Origin: Candidatus Cloacimonadota bacterium | GTDB lineage: Bacteria; Hydrothermota; E44-bin80 | Reading direction: 5' to 3' | NCBI GenBank assembly: GCA_004375785.1 | Contig: SOKM01000320.1 | Location: 1 to 15,529 of the forward strand | DNA length: 15,529 nt | Shown: piece after piece, positions 5,636 through 14,111 of the stretch | Layout of the letters: every line of letters begins with the position of its first letter | Position numbering within the stretch: position 1 is the first letter of the stretch | Made by a program: the position numbers and the translations under genes | The notes under the pieces: model-generated | What the model saw: the letters and a program-made list of their open reading frames with translations, nothing else | What the model was told of the DNA's origin: nothing | Databases searched by the model: none

Positions 5636-8600
5636 CTAATTTCTGTTTTTTATCATTATAAGTTTCTTGCTAAAAGATTTATCTCCAAAGATAGCTTTTA
5701 GAAAATATATGCCTGAGCTTAACTTTTTGTCATTATCATCATCACCATTCCAGGTGAGAGAATAGATACCTCTGTCCATTACTTGAGCAAGTAGAGTTCT
5801 TACTTTTCGTCCGGAAATGTCATAAATACTTAATTCAATCTCCGCCTTATCACTTGGCACTTGGCACTGAACACTAACCACTGAAGTAAAGGGATTAGGT
5901 GAAATCTTTAGAGAAAAAATAAATTTGTTTTCTTGTCCTGAGGACATTGCCCCACCAATTCCCTTGTCGCCAGACCACAACGGCTTTACATAGATCTTTC
6001 CAAGGGCAGGATCGTCTAACCTATCCCAGTTCCACTTCTCGACCGAATCAATATTTGTAGAACCCCAGTAATTATTTTTTGCAAAGATGTCTATAGAGGT
6101 ATTATTGTAAGCATTAAAAAGCCAATTCCCAAAGATATAGTTGTGTCCTTTCCCTCCTAAATTTGGTGATGCACTATTGGTAATGTAAATACCATACTCA
6201 GAGTTGTTGATTATTTTGCTATCCTTAATTGAGGGATGAGATGTTCCAGAAAGATAAACTCCTGTCTCATTCCCTTCGATGACACACCCTTTTACATCAC
6301 AAGATGCATCACCATTGAAAATAATGCCTGTGCTGTTTGAAGAAACCGTATCATTCTTCAAAGTTCCAGTAACTCCATCTCCAATGTAAATTCCATAAGT
6401 AGTATTGTTCTTAAACACACAATCCTTAACAGTAATATCAGAATTTCTTGTTAACTTCAATCCCGCTTCATTACTCCTGAATGTGCAATCCTTCATTGAA
6501 AGGTTTTCTCCCTCACAAAGCACCAACCCCCTCTCCGCATACTCAATTTCAAAATAATGAATCTCCCTTACCTCTCGTTGAGGTGTGTCTCGAAGAGACG
6601 GGGTGTAGTCCCCTCTAAAAAGAGGGGTGTCTCGAAGAGACGGGGTGTGTTTCTGGAGTAGCAGAGCTTGCTCTGCGTTTTGGAGTGCAACAAGTCCTCT
6701 TGTTGCTCGGTCTGCGTCTATTTGCGCGAAACAAGTTTCGCTACTCCTTCCTCCTTTGCCCTCCCAATTTAACCCTCCGAGCTCAATTCCATACCAATCT
6801 GCTACCGACGGCTCATAAGCATCGGAAGTGAACACTATTGGAAAGTGGACAGGCTGTCCATCAATCGTTCCCTTTGAACTCTTTAACTTTTCAACTTTTG
6901 AACCTTTTAAGTTACTTCTCTCCTGCCATAAATCCTTTGAACCAATTAAACCAATAAAACTAATAGAACTAATTGAACCAGGTAGTTCGCCTTTTGACAG
7001 ACCCCTTTTCGGCTTAATCTCAATATTCCCCTCGACTATGACCTCGATTAGATTTTCTGAGACTCCAAGATTTCTAAAGTCCATACCTGCCGCTGCTCTT
7101 ATTTCAGTCCCTTCTAATATCGTGAGACAGACAGAGTCAGGAATCCAAATGTCGCCACAAAGACTGATTATACCACTCCAGGTCGTATCGCCAATTATTC
7201 CAGAAATATAATGACCGGAAAAATCCAGCATTCCATTTGACGGATCCTCCTCATTGTCAAGTATAAGTGCATCAATTGATTCAGCTATCGATGACGACCA
7301 GAGATTACCGTGCCCATAAGTAAGAAATGGACAAACATTCATTACTTCCCATGTCCCGTTCCATCGTATATGATTAGCACCATCGTTTGTCGTATCCGCA
7401 TCGGATAGATTGCCAAGGTTGACTGCTCCAGAATCCACTCCAAACCAGGAAAATACACCAGCACTATCATTCATTTCTGCTGTGTTGAATACAAATGTTC
7501 CAGTATATCCAGAGATACCTTTAGGTGCTGATAAAGCAAATCCATAGAAGTTATCCTTTAATACATTATCTTCATACCTTACATTGTATATTCCAGGCGA
7601 TGTCATTGCATAGTATTTACTGAACCGAGTGCCACAGGTATTGTCTTCAAAGGTATTTCCTTTTACAAGTATATCTGTCTCTCCAGTATGCACACCAGGA
7701 ACACCTAACGATAATCCTGCAAACTCACGATAATATCTCTTATGCAAACCGTGATTGATTGGATATTTCGCATTGCTGATGAATGTGTTGTTGAGGAATT
7801 GCATCTGTGACCCTCTTGTTACCGCTATATCAAACCCATGCCACTCATTGGATTCAACATAGTTATTCTCAAAGACTCCATTCACAAAACCTTTTGCATA
7901 CACACCTTTATAGTCATTTACAATCCTGTTGTTGGTGACACTTATTTCACCACAGTTGTTTAAATATATTCCAGTGCCAGATGTCAAAACTGTATCTTCT
8001 GGCTCACCTAACGGTAGAACTCCACCTTCTTCCCCTTTGGCTAATAACTGAGAGGGAGGGTTGTTACTTATATCACAACTGTCAATCACAACTCCAGAAC
8101 AGGAAATGCAGTGTATCCCTGTGTAATTATCAAAGATGCTGCTTTTCTTAATTGTAAGTGAAGCCTGCATCGCCTTTATACCCATCTCATTATTTGATAT
8201 AGATACATTCTGCAAAATCGGTGCGGAGTTTGTTTCGCAAGTAATTGCGTTCTTACCGTGTCTCAAATTTACATAGTTTAATGCACTTGTGTCCGAGGAA
8301 GTGAATCTGATACCAAACCAATCTCTCATCTCTCCTTCTGTCCTTGCAGAGATAAAATAGACAGAGTCTGTTTCCGTTGCCTCAACAAGAAATCTCCCAC
8401 CATCTGCAACGATAATCTCAATTCTATCATCATCAATGCCAATCTTCCTGTCATCGTATAAAGGAACGATCATAACTCTGACACCTGAACTTATCGTCAA
8501 AGTCGCTCCGCTTATTACCACATCACCCGTGATATAGATGGTTTCCATATCCCAGACAGTATTCTCCGTTATATACCCGGAAAATGTGAACGGTAATTCC

Positions 8601-11600
8601 TCTACCTGTTTATATCTTATCTCATAAGCAGGCTCATTACCATCTGTCCACACTGTATAGAGAGTTCTATCAAAAGATGGAATCTTCTCAATATAACCCT
8701 GAGGATATTCCGAAAACTCAGGTGTGGATTCTATTATTTGAGAAGGAAGCCATATTGTGCCTACCCTCATCGAATAAACTACATTTGAAATAGCTTGTAG
8801 TGGAGAACCCTCCGTATATATGCATATATTCCCATCAAGTAGTTGAGGATTTCGAGAAGCGTTCAATGGATTGCTCACTGTTTCTATCGCCATCCAGTCT
8901 GTTGCTAATCCCCTTTGCCTGTGCCTTATTATTCCTTCATCCTCCCATACTACATGAATTATATCATTTTTTACACAACAGAAAGGACTGATGGATACTT
9001 CATCTGGAGAAGAAACAACATCCGGCGCTTCAGGCCATACTCCACCGAGCCTCTGCTTGCAGTAAACAGTATTCTTCCCGTCTCCTATTGCTCTCGACCA
9101 GGAAACTACTGGAATGTTATTATCATCTAAGTCAAGGGATGCTGAAACATATTCAGGAGTAGTTGGATGGGTAACATACTCGGTTGCTTCATCAAGAATT
9201 ACATCCTCTATGATAGAAGGTTCCTTTGCTTTTGCATCAAATGTAGAATAGTGCAATTCATATGTCACTTCACCTGGATAATTTAGGGGCTCGGTTATCA
9301 TTTCCCACGCCAGATAACCAATGCCAACATCATCAATTATAAGTGATGGCGGAGAATACTCTATCTTCACTCCTATATGTTCAATTAGAGAATGCAGCTC
9401 GCTCCATCCCGCAACATCTGTGTATCTTGCGAAGTTTATCTTATAATCGTTCACCCATACCGCTCCAAGGAACCTTTCCACAATCATATCTTTATAACTT
9501 GAAAGAGCAGGAAACCTGCCTTCTCCGATACTGTAACCCTCCACCCAACCGTCTATTCCCTTAAATCGGATACTGTGCATTATCTTTCCATCATCTTCGT
9601 AAAGCAGATAAAACTTCCTGAATCTATCATTATAAACAAATTTTTGGTTACTGTTCGACATTGTAGCACCTTCTGAATTGCTCACTAACACATCAGGAAT
9701 GAAGACCGTGAGCCTGTGATTACCTGCATCAGTAATCTCAAAACTCGCAGTTCCTTGAGGAGTAGCCAGAACAGTAAAATCCGTTCTTACTCCCGCAGCT
9801 AAATTCTCATCCACAACGGTATAAGGAGTAAATTCTTGCTCCGCTGAGACATACAAATCCGCAAGCACATTCAAAACAGAACCCCCAGAAGGAACATTTA
9901 TCACATAACTTGTACTTTTAACAACATTATCCCATTGGCTGAAAAGAAGTGCATTATCCCTCTCATCTGTATCAATAAACACCCCTCTCATTGTTCCTCC
10001 ATTTAGTTCAGCTACTTCAGGACAACTATCAGGATGACCATCATATGGTATGAATGAGGCGAGAAATACTAAGGAATCTATGCCATTAGGGTCAATAAAC
10101 TCACCATAGATTCTTTTATAGGATGGCCTATTACTATAGGGTGCCGTAGTATTAATATCAATGGTATTTGGTTTATGTATCTCGATTTTTAAATATTTAT
10201 TATTCTTTCGAATGTGAGCAATTCTCAATGAATCAATAATCCATAAAGTATCAGAATCATCTTGAAGAATATAGCTATTTACTTGCCACCTTAATGTATC
10301 TACCGTAGAATTAGTGTCTTCAACGAAATCTTTAATTACAAAATAACCACCTTCATTAAGAAACAGAACCTCCCTCGACCAACGCTCCAAATTCTTAACA
10401 CAATCACTGGCATCACCGTATATGTATCCAAAATCAGGTGAATAATAGAATTTTTCTATCTTCCCCCTTGTGTCTTTAACCTGGGATGTATCGTTATCTG
10501 CTATAATTACATTATGATAATCTGCACTTCCACCTGTTCTAGGATTGTAAACTTTGGCATAGCCCCAGTCTTCCAGAAACCATCTGCCATTCATTCCAAA
10601 TATAAAACTATTCCTATCTCGATGTCTATGAGATAGATACTCTTCAAGTGTATCTCCTTTGAAAGCAAAAATAAAATCATTTAAATTCCAACCTGTTCTG
10701 AATATCCCCCATCCAATCTGAGGACATAGATATGCCTTTGGAAGTGAATTAGGATTTAGTGTGTCAAGCAAATTATCAAACCATAAATAAGGATAAAACA
10801 GTTGTATATATTCTTGACCTTCTGGATACATTCTATGAGAAGGACGCTTATTAATATACCACTGAGCTAAACTATCATGGTAAAAAGAAGCAAGTCGATA
10901 CATCTCAAATGTCACATAGACAGCACCCCAACCATAATCACTAAAATTTACCTCTGCAGAATAACTCAAAGAATCAGGTATGAAAGTACTATCAAAATTT
11001 GTATCCGCCCAAACTGGAAGCATACTATATAATCGCCATCTTGCATAGTTCTTTAAATAATTTTCGTTTCTTAATGAATTTTCTAATACTGTATCTGCTT
11101 GCATAAAAAGTAACAAATATGGCATTGAAAATGAAGAATACGATAAACCCTCACTTAAACCACCAGCAGGATCACAAACCCAATTTGTTTTTACTATTTG
11201 TTCCACTTTCGCTCTTGCTGTATCAAGAAATGTCTCAACAAATGCATCATCTGTCACTAATGAACCAATCCCCATTCCACTCATTATTATGAAATTCCCA
11301 TTTGGCCATTTCCAGGGCTCCTGTGAATTAGTAGCATGTAACGCCCTTAAGTATGTTTGATTAAGTCCAAGAGTTATGATTGAATTTTGAACCGTCATTC
11401 GTTCATACGTAGAAAGATAGTCGTATAATATATCATATGTAATTGCAGCTGACCATAAAAAGAATCCTGTATCTAAAAGACTCCATTTTGACCTCGGATT
11501 ATGAAAATCAGGGTCAGTCCACTGTCTCCAATCATTACATAATGATAGTAAAATTTCTCTTGCTCTTTCTCTCACAGAAATTGAATCTTGCTCCAATAAA

Positions 11601-12613
11601 TAATAAAATGGAAAAATATTTAACCGGCGTTCAAGTTTGCGAGAGAAACTAAGCCATAGTTCACGTGTAGTATTATCGGAATGACCATTTGGCTGAGGAA
11701 AAGGATGGTACGATTTTATTGTATCAGTTTTACTATTATACAGCACTGTTATTGAATCATATCGTCTTATAAAATCATTTTGATCTTCTATCAAAAACCA
11801 TAACTCTGAATATTTTATGTTGCATGTTGTTAAATCTTTTGTTTTTCTTGGTATTAATACAGTGTCAACATATTCTTCATCAAACAACAACCTCGGATGC
11901 TCCCCTTCTGGTGGGGTGGTGATAATCACATCATCATAAAACACCTCACCATCAGATCCCGGAGTTTCTTCTGTTGTGCCGAGGGAGATCTTGTTTGAGA
12001 CATAATTGGAATTCATAGGCACAAATGTGCCTTTCAATTCCCCATCCACATAGAAATCGACCACAGCAGGAAGAGGTGGGTCGGGATGGCGATGTATCTG
12101 AATCTTATACCACATATCAGTGGAATCGATGTATGAGCCGAAGTGTATCCCATTCGCATCCTCAATATTTATTTCGAATGGATGATGATTGGGAATCATT
12201 CCAACCGTATCAAGAACTAATGCAATGTCAGTCTTATAAGCCAACCCCTCATCAGGGATATTCCACAATTCACAGAGGATGAATTCGTCAATCGGGCTGT
12301 GTGTATAATATATCCACAGATAAAATTCAATCATATATTCAGAAGATGAATTGGTGAATATTTTTGATGCGTTAGCGTAGGAATTGTCGTCAAGATCTTG
12401 AATACGCAAACTCCATGCACCATGACTTTGAGTCTGATAATTATTATCGGGATCCTCAACAGCAACACGAATATCACCATTACTACCTGTACTTATATTC
12501 CAATTTGAAATCCCCTCCCATTCTTCAAATGTACTCCTAGATAATATAGTCCCATTTAATACACTTAATGGGACTATTATTATAGTAAACATTATTATTA
12601 CAATATTCTTCAT
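5636..12613 (-). CDS. Giant secreted multidomain protein: LamG-like, heparinase II/III-like lyase, propeller, two beta-helices, sorting tail
   Basis: A 2325-residue exported protein. Signal peptide 1-22; concanavalin/LamG-like domain about 27-233 (ending VFYDDVIITT); heparinase II/III-like region about 238-980. The lyase signatures are HPRLLF (239-244), WPNGNF (436-441), GGLSEGLSY (484-492), SHRHRDRNSF (661-670) and DYHNVI (698-703); N440, Y492 and H664 are candidate catalytic residues by family pattern. About 990-1340 are BNR/sialidase-like repeats (for example VVWEDEGIIRHRQR). Two parallel beta-helix modules follow (about 1345-1720 and 1800-2185), then a FlgD-like type IX sorting domain (2232-2325; SPNPF, YDISGRKVRTL, SSGIYFLK). 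It probably cleaves an acidic or uronate-containing polysaccharide at the cell surface; the substrate is unknown. The start ATG overlaps the previous stop as ATGA and has GAGGAGG. The second helix module carries repeat-derived inserts. No frame break occurs over 7 kb. Confidence 0.88.
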   Translation of the reverse strand: MKNIVIIMFTIIIVPLSVLNGTILSRSTFEEWEGISNWNISTGSNGDIRVAVEDPDNNYQTQSHGAWSLRIQDLDDNSYANASKIFTNSSSEYMIEFYLWIYYTHSPIDEFILCELWNIPDEGLAYKTDIALVLDTVGMIPNHHPFEINIEDANGIHFGSYIDSTDMWYKIQIHRHPDPPLPAVVDFYVDGELKGTFVPMNSNYVSNKISLGTTEETPGSDGEVFYDDVIITTPPEGEHPRLLFDEEYVDTVLIPRKTKDLTTCNIKYSELWFLIEDQNDFIRRYDSITVLYNSKTDTIKSYHPFPQPNGHSDNTTRELWLSFSRKLERRLNIFPFYYLLEQDSISVRERAREILLSLCNDWRQWTDPDFHNPRSKWSLLDTGFFLWSAAITYDILYDYLSTYERMTVQNSIITLGLNQTYLRALHATNSQEPWKWPNGNFIIMSGMGIGSLVTDDAFVETFLDTARAKVEQIVKTNWVCDPAGGLSEGLSYSSFSMPYLLLFMQADTVLENSLRNENYLKNYARWRLYSMLPVWADTNFDSTFIPDSLSYSAEVNFSDYGWGAVYVTFEMYRLASFYHDSLAQWYINKRPSHRMYPEGQEYIQLFYPYLWFDNLLDTLNPNSLPKAYLCPQIGWGIFRTGWNLNDFIFAFKGDTLEEYLSHRHRDRNSFIFGMNGRWFLEDWGYAKVYNPRTGGSADYHNVIIADNDTSQVKDTRGKIEKFYYSPDFGYIYGDASDCVKNLERWSREVLFLNEGGYFVIKDFVEDTNSTVDTLRWQVNSYILQDDSDTLWIIDSLRIAHIRKNNKYLKIEIHKPNTIDINTTAPYSNRPSYKRIYGEFIDPNGIDSLVFLASFIPYDGHPDSCPEVAELNGGTMRGVFIDTDERDNALLFSQWDNVVKSTSYVINVPSGGSVLNVLADLYVSAEQEFTPYTVVDENLAAGVRTDFTVLATPQGTASFEITDAGNHRLTVFIPDVLVSNSEGATMSNSNQKFVYNDRFRKFYLLYEDDGKIMHSIRFKGIDGWVEGYSIGEGRFPALSSYKDMIVERFLGAVWVNDYKINFARYTDVAGWSELHSLIEHIGVKIEYSPPSLIIDDVGIGYLAWEMITEPLNYPGEVTYELHYSTFDAKAKEPSIIEDVILDEATEYVTHPTTPEYVSASLDLDDNNIPVVSWSRAIGDGKNTVYCKQRLGGVWPEAPDVVSSPDEVSISPFCCVKNDIIHVVWEDEGIIRHRQRGLATDWMAIETVSNPLNASRNPQLLDGNICIYTEGSPLQAISNVVYSMRVGTIWLPSQIIESTPEFSEYPQGYIEKIPSFDRTLYTVWTDGNEPAYEIRYKQVEELPFTFSGYITENTVWDMETIYITGDVVISGATLTISSGVRVMIVPLYDDRKIGIDDDRIEIIVADGGRFLVEATETDSVYFISARTEGEMRDWFGIRFTSSDTSALNYVNLRHGKNAITCETNSAPILQNVSISNNEMGIKAMQASLTIKKSSIFDNYTGIHCISCSGVVIDSCDISNNPPSQLLAKGEEGGVLPLGEPEDTVLTSGTGIYLNNCGEISVTNNRIVNDYKGVYAKGFVNGVFENNYVESNEWHGFDIAVTRGSQMQFLNNTFISNAKYPINHGLHKRYYREFAGLSLGVPGVHTGETDILVKGNTFEDNTCGTRFSKYYAMTSPGIYNVRYEDNVLKDNFYGFALSAPKGISGYTGTFVFNTAEMNDSAGVFSWFGVDSGAVNLGNLSDADTTNDGANHIRWNGTWEVMNVCPFLTYGHGNLWSSSIAESIDALILDNEEDPSNGMLDFSGHYISGIIGDTTWSGIISLCGDIWIPDSVCLTILEGTEIRAAAGMDFRNLGVSENLIEVIVEGNIEIKPKRGLSKGELPGSISSISFIGLIGSKDLWQERSNLKGSKVEKLKSSKGTIDGQPVHFPIVFTSDAYEPSVADWYGIELGGLNWEGKGGRSSETCFAQIDADRATRGLVALQNAEQALLLQKHTPSLRDTPLFRGDYTPSLRDTPQREVREIHYFEIEYAERGLVLCEGENLSMKDCTFRSNEAGLKLTRNSDITVKDCVFKNNTTYGIYIGDGVTGTLKNDTVSSNSTGIIFNGDASCDVKGCVIEGNETGVYLSGTSHPSIKDSKIINNSEYGIYITNSASPNLGGKGHNYIFGNWLFNAYNNTSIDIFAKNNYWGSTNIDSVEKWNWDRLDDPALGKIYVKPLWSGDKGIGGAMSSGQENKFIFSLKISPNPFTSVVSVQCQVPSDKAEIELSIYDISGRKVRTLLAQVMDRGIYSLTWNGDDDNDKKLSSGIYFLKAIFGDKSFSKKLIMIKNRN
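6585..6648. repeat. In-frame 22-bp direct repeat with nested hairpins inside the giant gene
   Basis: 6585-6606 and 6627-6648 are identical 22-mers 42 bases (14 codons) apart, coding TPSLRDTP twice (residues 1990-1997 and 2004-2011). Each contains the hairpin GTCTC-gaa-GAGAC (6587-6599, 6629-6641). Between them lies CCCCTCT-aaaa-AGAGGGG (6610-6627). Three palindromes in 55 coding bases is unlike the surrounding gene. Confidence 0.8.
6655..6747. repeat. 93-bp palindromic element bounded by an 8-bp inverted repeat, in frame in the giant gene
   Basis: GGAGTAGC (6655-6662) and GCTACTCC (6740-6747) bound 93 bases, exactly 31 codons. Inside are three hairpins: GCAGAGC-tt-GCTCTGC (6661-6676), GCAACAAG-tcct-CTTGTTGC (6687-6706) and GCGAAAC-aa-GTTTCGC (6726-6741). 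It codes residues 1957-1986 and has no counterpart in the other beta-helix module. Confidence 0.75.
6871..6913. repeat. Degenerate 9-bp tandem repeat in coding sequence (NLKGSK... tract)
   Basis: On the minus strand, units such as AAAGGTTCA, AAAGTTGAA, AAGTTAAAG and AGTTCAAAG follow each other with a period of about 9. They encode the low-complexity tract NLKGSKVEKLKSSKG (residues 1901-1915). A perfect-arm palindrome TGGACAG-g-CTGTCCA lies just beside it (6846-6860). Confidence 0.6.
6934..6979. repeat. Degenerate 9-bp tandem repeat in coding sequence (GSISSISFIGLIGS tract)
   Basis: On the minus strand five units, GGTTCAATT, AGTTCTATT, AGTTTTATT, GGTTTAATT and GGTTCAAAG, are in register with the reading frame. 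They give tripeptides GSI, SSI, SFI, GLI, GSK (residues 1879-1893). This is tandem-repeat DNA read as protein. Confidence 0.75.
7976..8059. repeat. Low-complexity insert in the first beta-helix module
   Basis: Residues 1519-1546 (PPSQLLAKGEEGGVLPLGEP and following) sit between two ordinary beta-helix rungs, DSCDISNN and TGIYLNNC. The DNA is purine/pyrimidine-skewed (CCCTCCCTCTCAG and AAGGGGAAGAAGG on the sense strand). Adjacent rungs in the protein join directly without such a loop, so this reads as an insertion. Its origin from a dispersed repeat is inferred. Confidence 0.4.
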
Positions 12614-13974
12614 CTTTGCCTCCTCTCATTTACATATACAATCTTTTCTTTTTTTTCACTTCTTATCATCCCAGATTTAGTAATCAGTTTTACAAAATAA
12701 ACACCTGAAGTTATTTCTATTCCATTATTATCTTTACCATTCCAGATTATTTCATATCGTCCTGGAACAAAGTAACCACCTGCTAAGTCCTTCACCCTCC
12801 TACCTTGTGCATCATATATTTCTACAGAAACAAAAGATTTGCTTGGAATGACAAATGATATTGTAGTTTGATTGGAAAAAGGATTAGGATAAGTGATAAA
12901 AAAACTTGTTGTCTGTTTAACTTTCTTATCACTTTCTGCAATCCCTGTGCTAATATACTTATAGATTATGAAACTGTCCCAGGCTGCAATGTAAATAAAA
13001 CTATCTACCACAAATATATCCCTGCAACGACCTGGAGTATCAAAACTTACTAATAAATTCATGCTATCAGGTTCCTCCCAATAGGCTACTCTAATTCCAC
13101 CTTCAATGTCCGCTTTGTCTTCACCCTTTTTCTTTCCCTGTGCCCACCAATCATCAGCCGATACATATACCTTATCATTTACAACAAATAATCCATAAGG
13201 AGTAGCTGCCATACTAACTTGTTTTACAAGTGTTGGCAAAGTAGGGTTAGAAATATCAATCATATTTACTTTGCCCTGACCTCCAAAACCGTCTTCTTCA
13301 GTAACAAAGGCATAATTTCCAGTTACCCAAACATCGTAAGCTCCTGTGCTAGGAATACCAATATGACCAATAATTGAAGGATTGGAGGGGTTGGAAACAT
13401 TTACAATCAATAAACTATCCTTATCTGCAAGATATGCTAATGTATCTCTAACGAAAAGATCAATTACTCTCCCTGGAGTATCAAGAGTACATAAAATTGA
13501 AGGATTTAATAAATCTGAGATATCGATTATAAGGAATCCAGCTGAACCATCAGCAAAGTATGCGAGAGAATCTGTTGCGTATATTCCTTTTGGTTCATCC
13601 CCTCCGTAAATTGGAACTATAATCCAGCTTATTCGTGTTAAATTTGCAGGATCAGAGATATTAATTATTGCAAATGCTGGTCCTGCAAGAGCACCATTTA
13701 AAAAGGCAAGGGTGTCGATAACGAATACACCTGTAGGCCATTCTAAACCAAGGAAGTCAGTAACGTTCGGAGTTTCTGGGATACTAATATCAATAGATGT
13801 TAGTCCTCCTCTGTCAGCGATGTAAGAGTACTGTCCTTGAGTAAATACGCCGTTAGCTGATCCCGGTGTCACACACGCTCCCACCCTCACAATAGAATCG
13901 GCCCTTGCTGTCTGGGCAGTTAGAGATATTGCAATAACACAGAATAGAAGTAAAAACCCAACTCTAATTTTCAT
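12610..13974 (-). CDS. Secreted LVIVD-repeat beta-propeller with FlgD-like sorting tail (paralog A)
   Basis: A 454-residue protein starting at ATG 13974, chosen because AAAAGGAGG (13982-13990) stands seven bases upstream; an earlier ATG in frame at 13998 lies beyond that site. Signal peptide about 1-24 (LFCVIAISLTAQTARA). Residues 28-345 hold about seven LVIVD units of the type VWVTGNYAFV...VNMIDISNPTLPTLV, which build a propeller. A charged loop, QGKKKGEDKADIEGG (279-293), interrupts the sixth unit. The FlgD/type IX-like tail is 359-448 (YPNPFSNQTTISF, VEIYDAQGRRVKDL, SGVYFVKL). LVIVD propellers are extracellular and probably bind ligands or partners; no catalytic residues are seen. The stop overlaps the giant gene start by ATGA, indicating coupled translation. 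It is paralogous to the next gene upstream, with nearly the same N-terminus but a diverged body and tail. Confidence 0.87.
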   Translation of the reverse strand: MKIRVGFLLLFCVIAISLTAQTARADSIVRVGACVTPGSANGVFTQGQYSYIADRGGLTSIDISIPETPNVTDFLGLEWPTGVFVIDTLAFLNGALAGPAFAIINISDPANLTRISWIIVPIYGGDEPKGIYATDSLAYFADGSAGFLIIDISDLLNPSILCTLDTPGRVIDLFVRDTLAYLADKDSLLIVNVSNPSNPSIIGHIGIPSTGAYDVWVTGNYAFVTEEDGFGGQGKVNMIDISNPTLPTLVKQVSMAATPYGLFVVNDKVYVSADDWWAQGKKKGEDKADIEGGIRVAYWEEPDSMNLLVSFDTPGRCRDIFVVDSFIYIAAWDSFIIYKYISTGIAESDKKVKQTTSFFITYPNPFSNQTTISFVIPSKSFVSVEIYDAQGRRVKDLAGGYFVPGRYEIIWNGKDNNGIEITSGVYFVKLITKSGMIRSEKKEKIVYVNERRQR

Positions 13975-13980
13975 CTTCCT

Positions 13981-14111
13981 ACCTCCTTTTGGAAGCATAA
14001 AAGCTTATTCAATTTTGACTATCTTTTGGTTTATCTTCTTTGAACCGACTGTTAGTTGACAAAAATAAAAGCCGCTCTTAGGGACACCGCTCGAATCAAC
14101 ATTTCCATCCC
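13981..14111. repeat. 131-bp direct repeat at gene junction, copy 1
   Basis: Covers the ribosome site of paralog A, the 30-base spacer and the last ~35 codons of paralog B. It matches 15399-15529 with seven mismatches and no gaps; the distance between copies is 1418 bases. Similarity continues more weakly into the first ~38 codons of the following genes. Confidence 0.85.
13982..13990 (-). promoter_or_regulatory. Ribosome binding site deciding the start of LVIVD paralog A
   Basis: AAAAGGAGG on the minus strand, seven bases before ATG 13974. The same sequence precedes paralog B (15400-15408). It rules out the in-frame ATG at 13998, which would add MLPKGGRK, encoded by the ribosome site itself. 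Confidence 0.8.

Noticed and set aside
6627..7211. Plus-strand open frames opposite the repeat-rich part of the giant gene
   Set aside because: Composed of the reverse reading of palindromes and tandem repeats; the minus frame is continuous with flanking beta-helix rungs.
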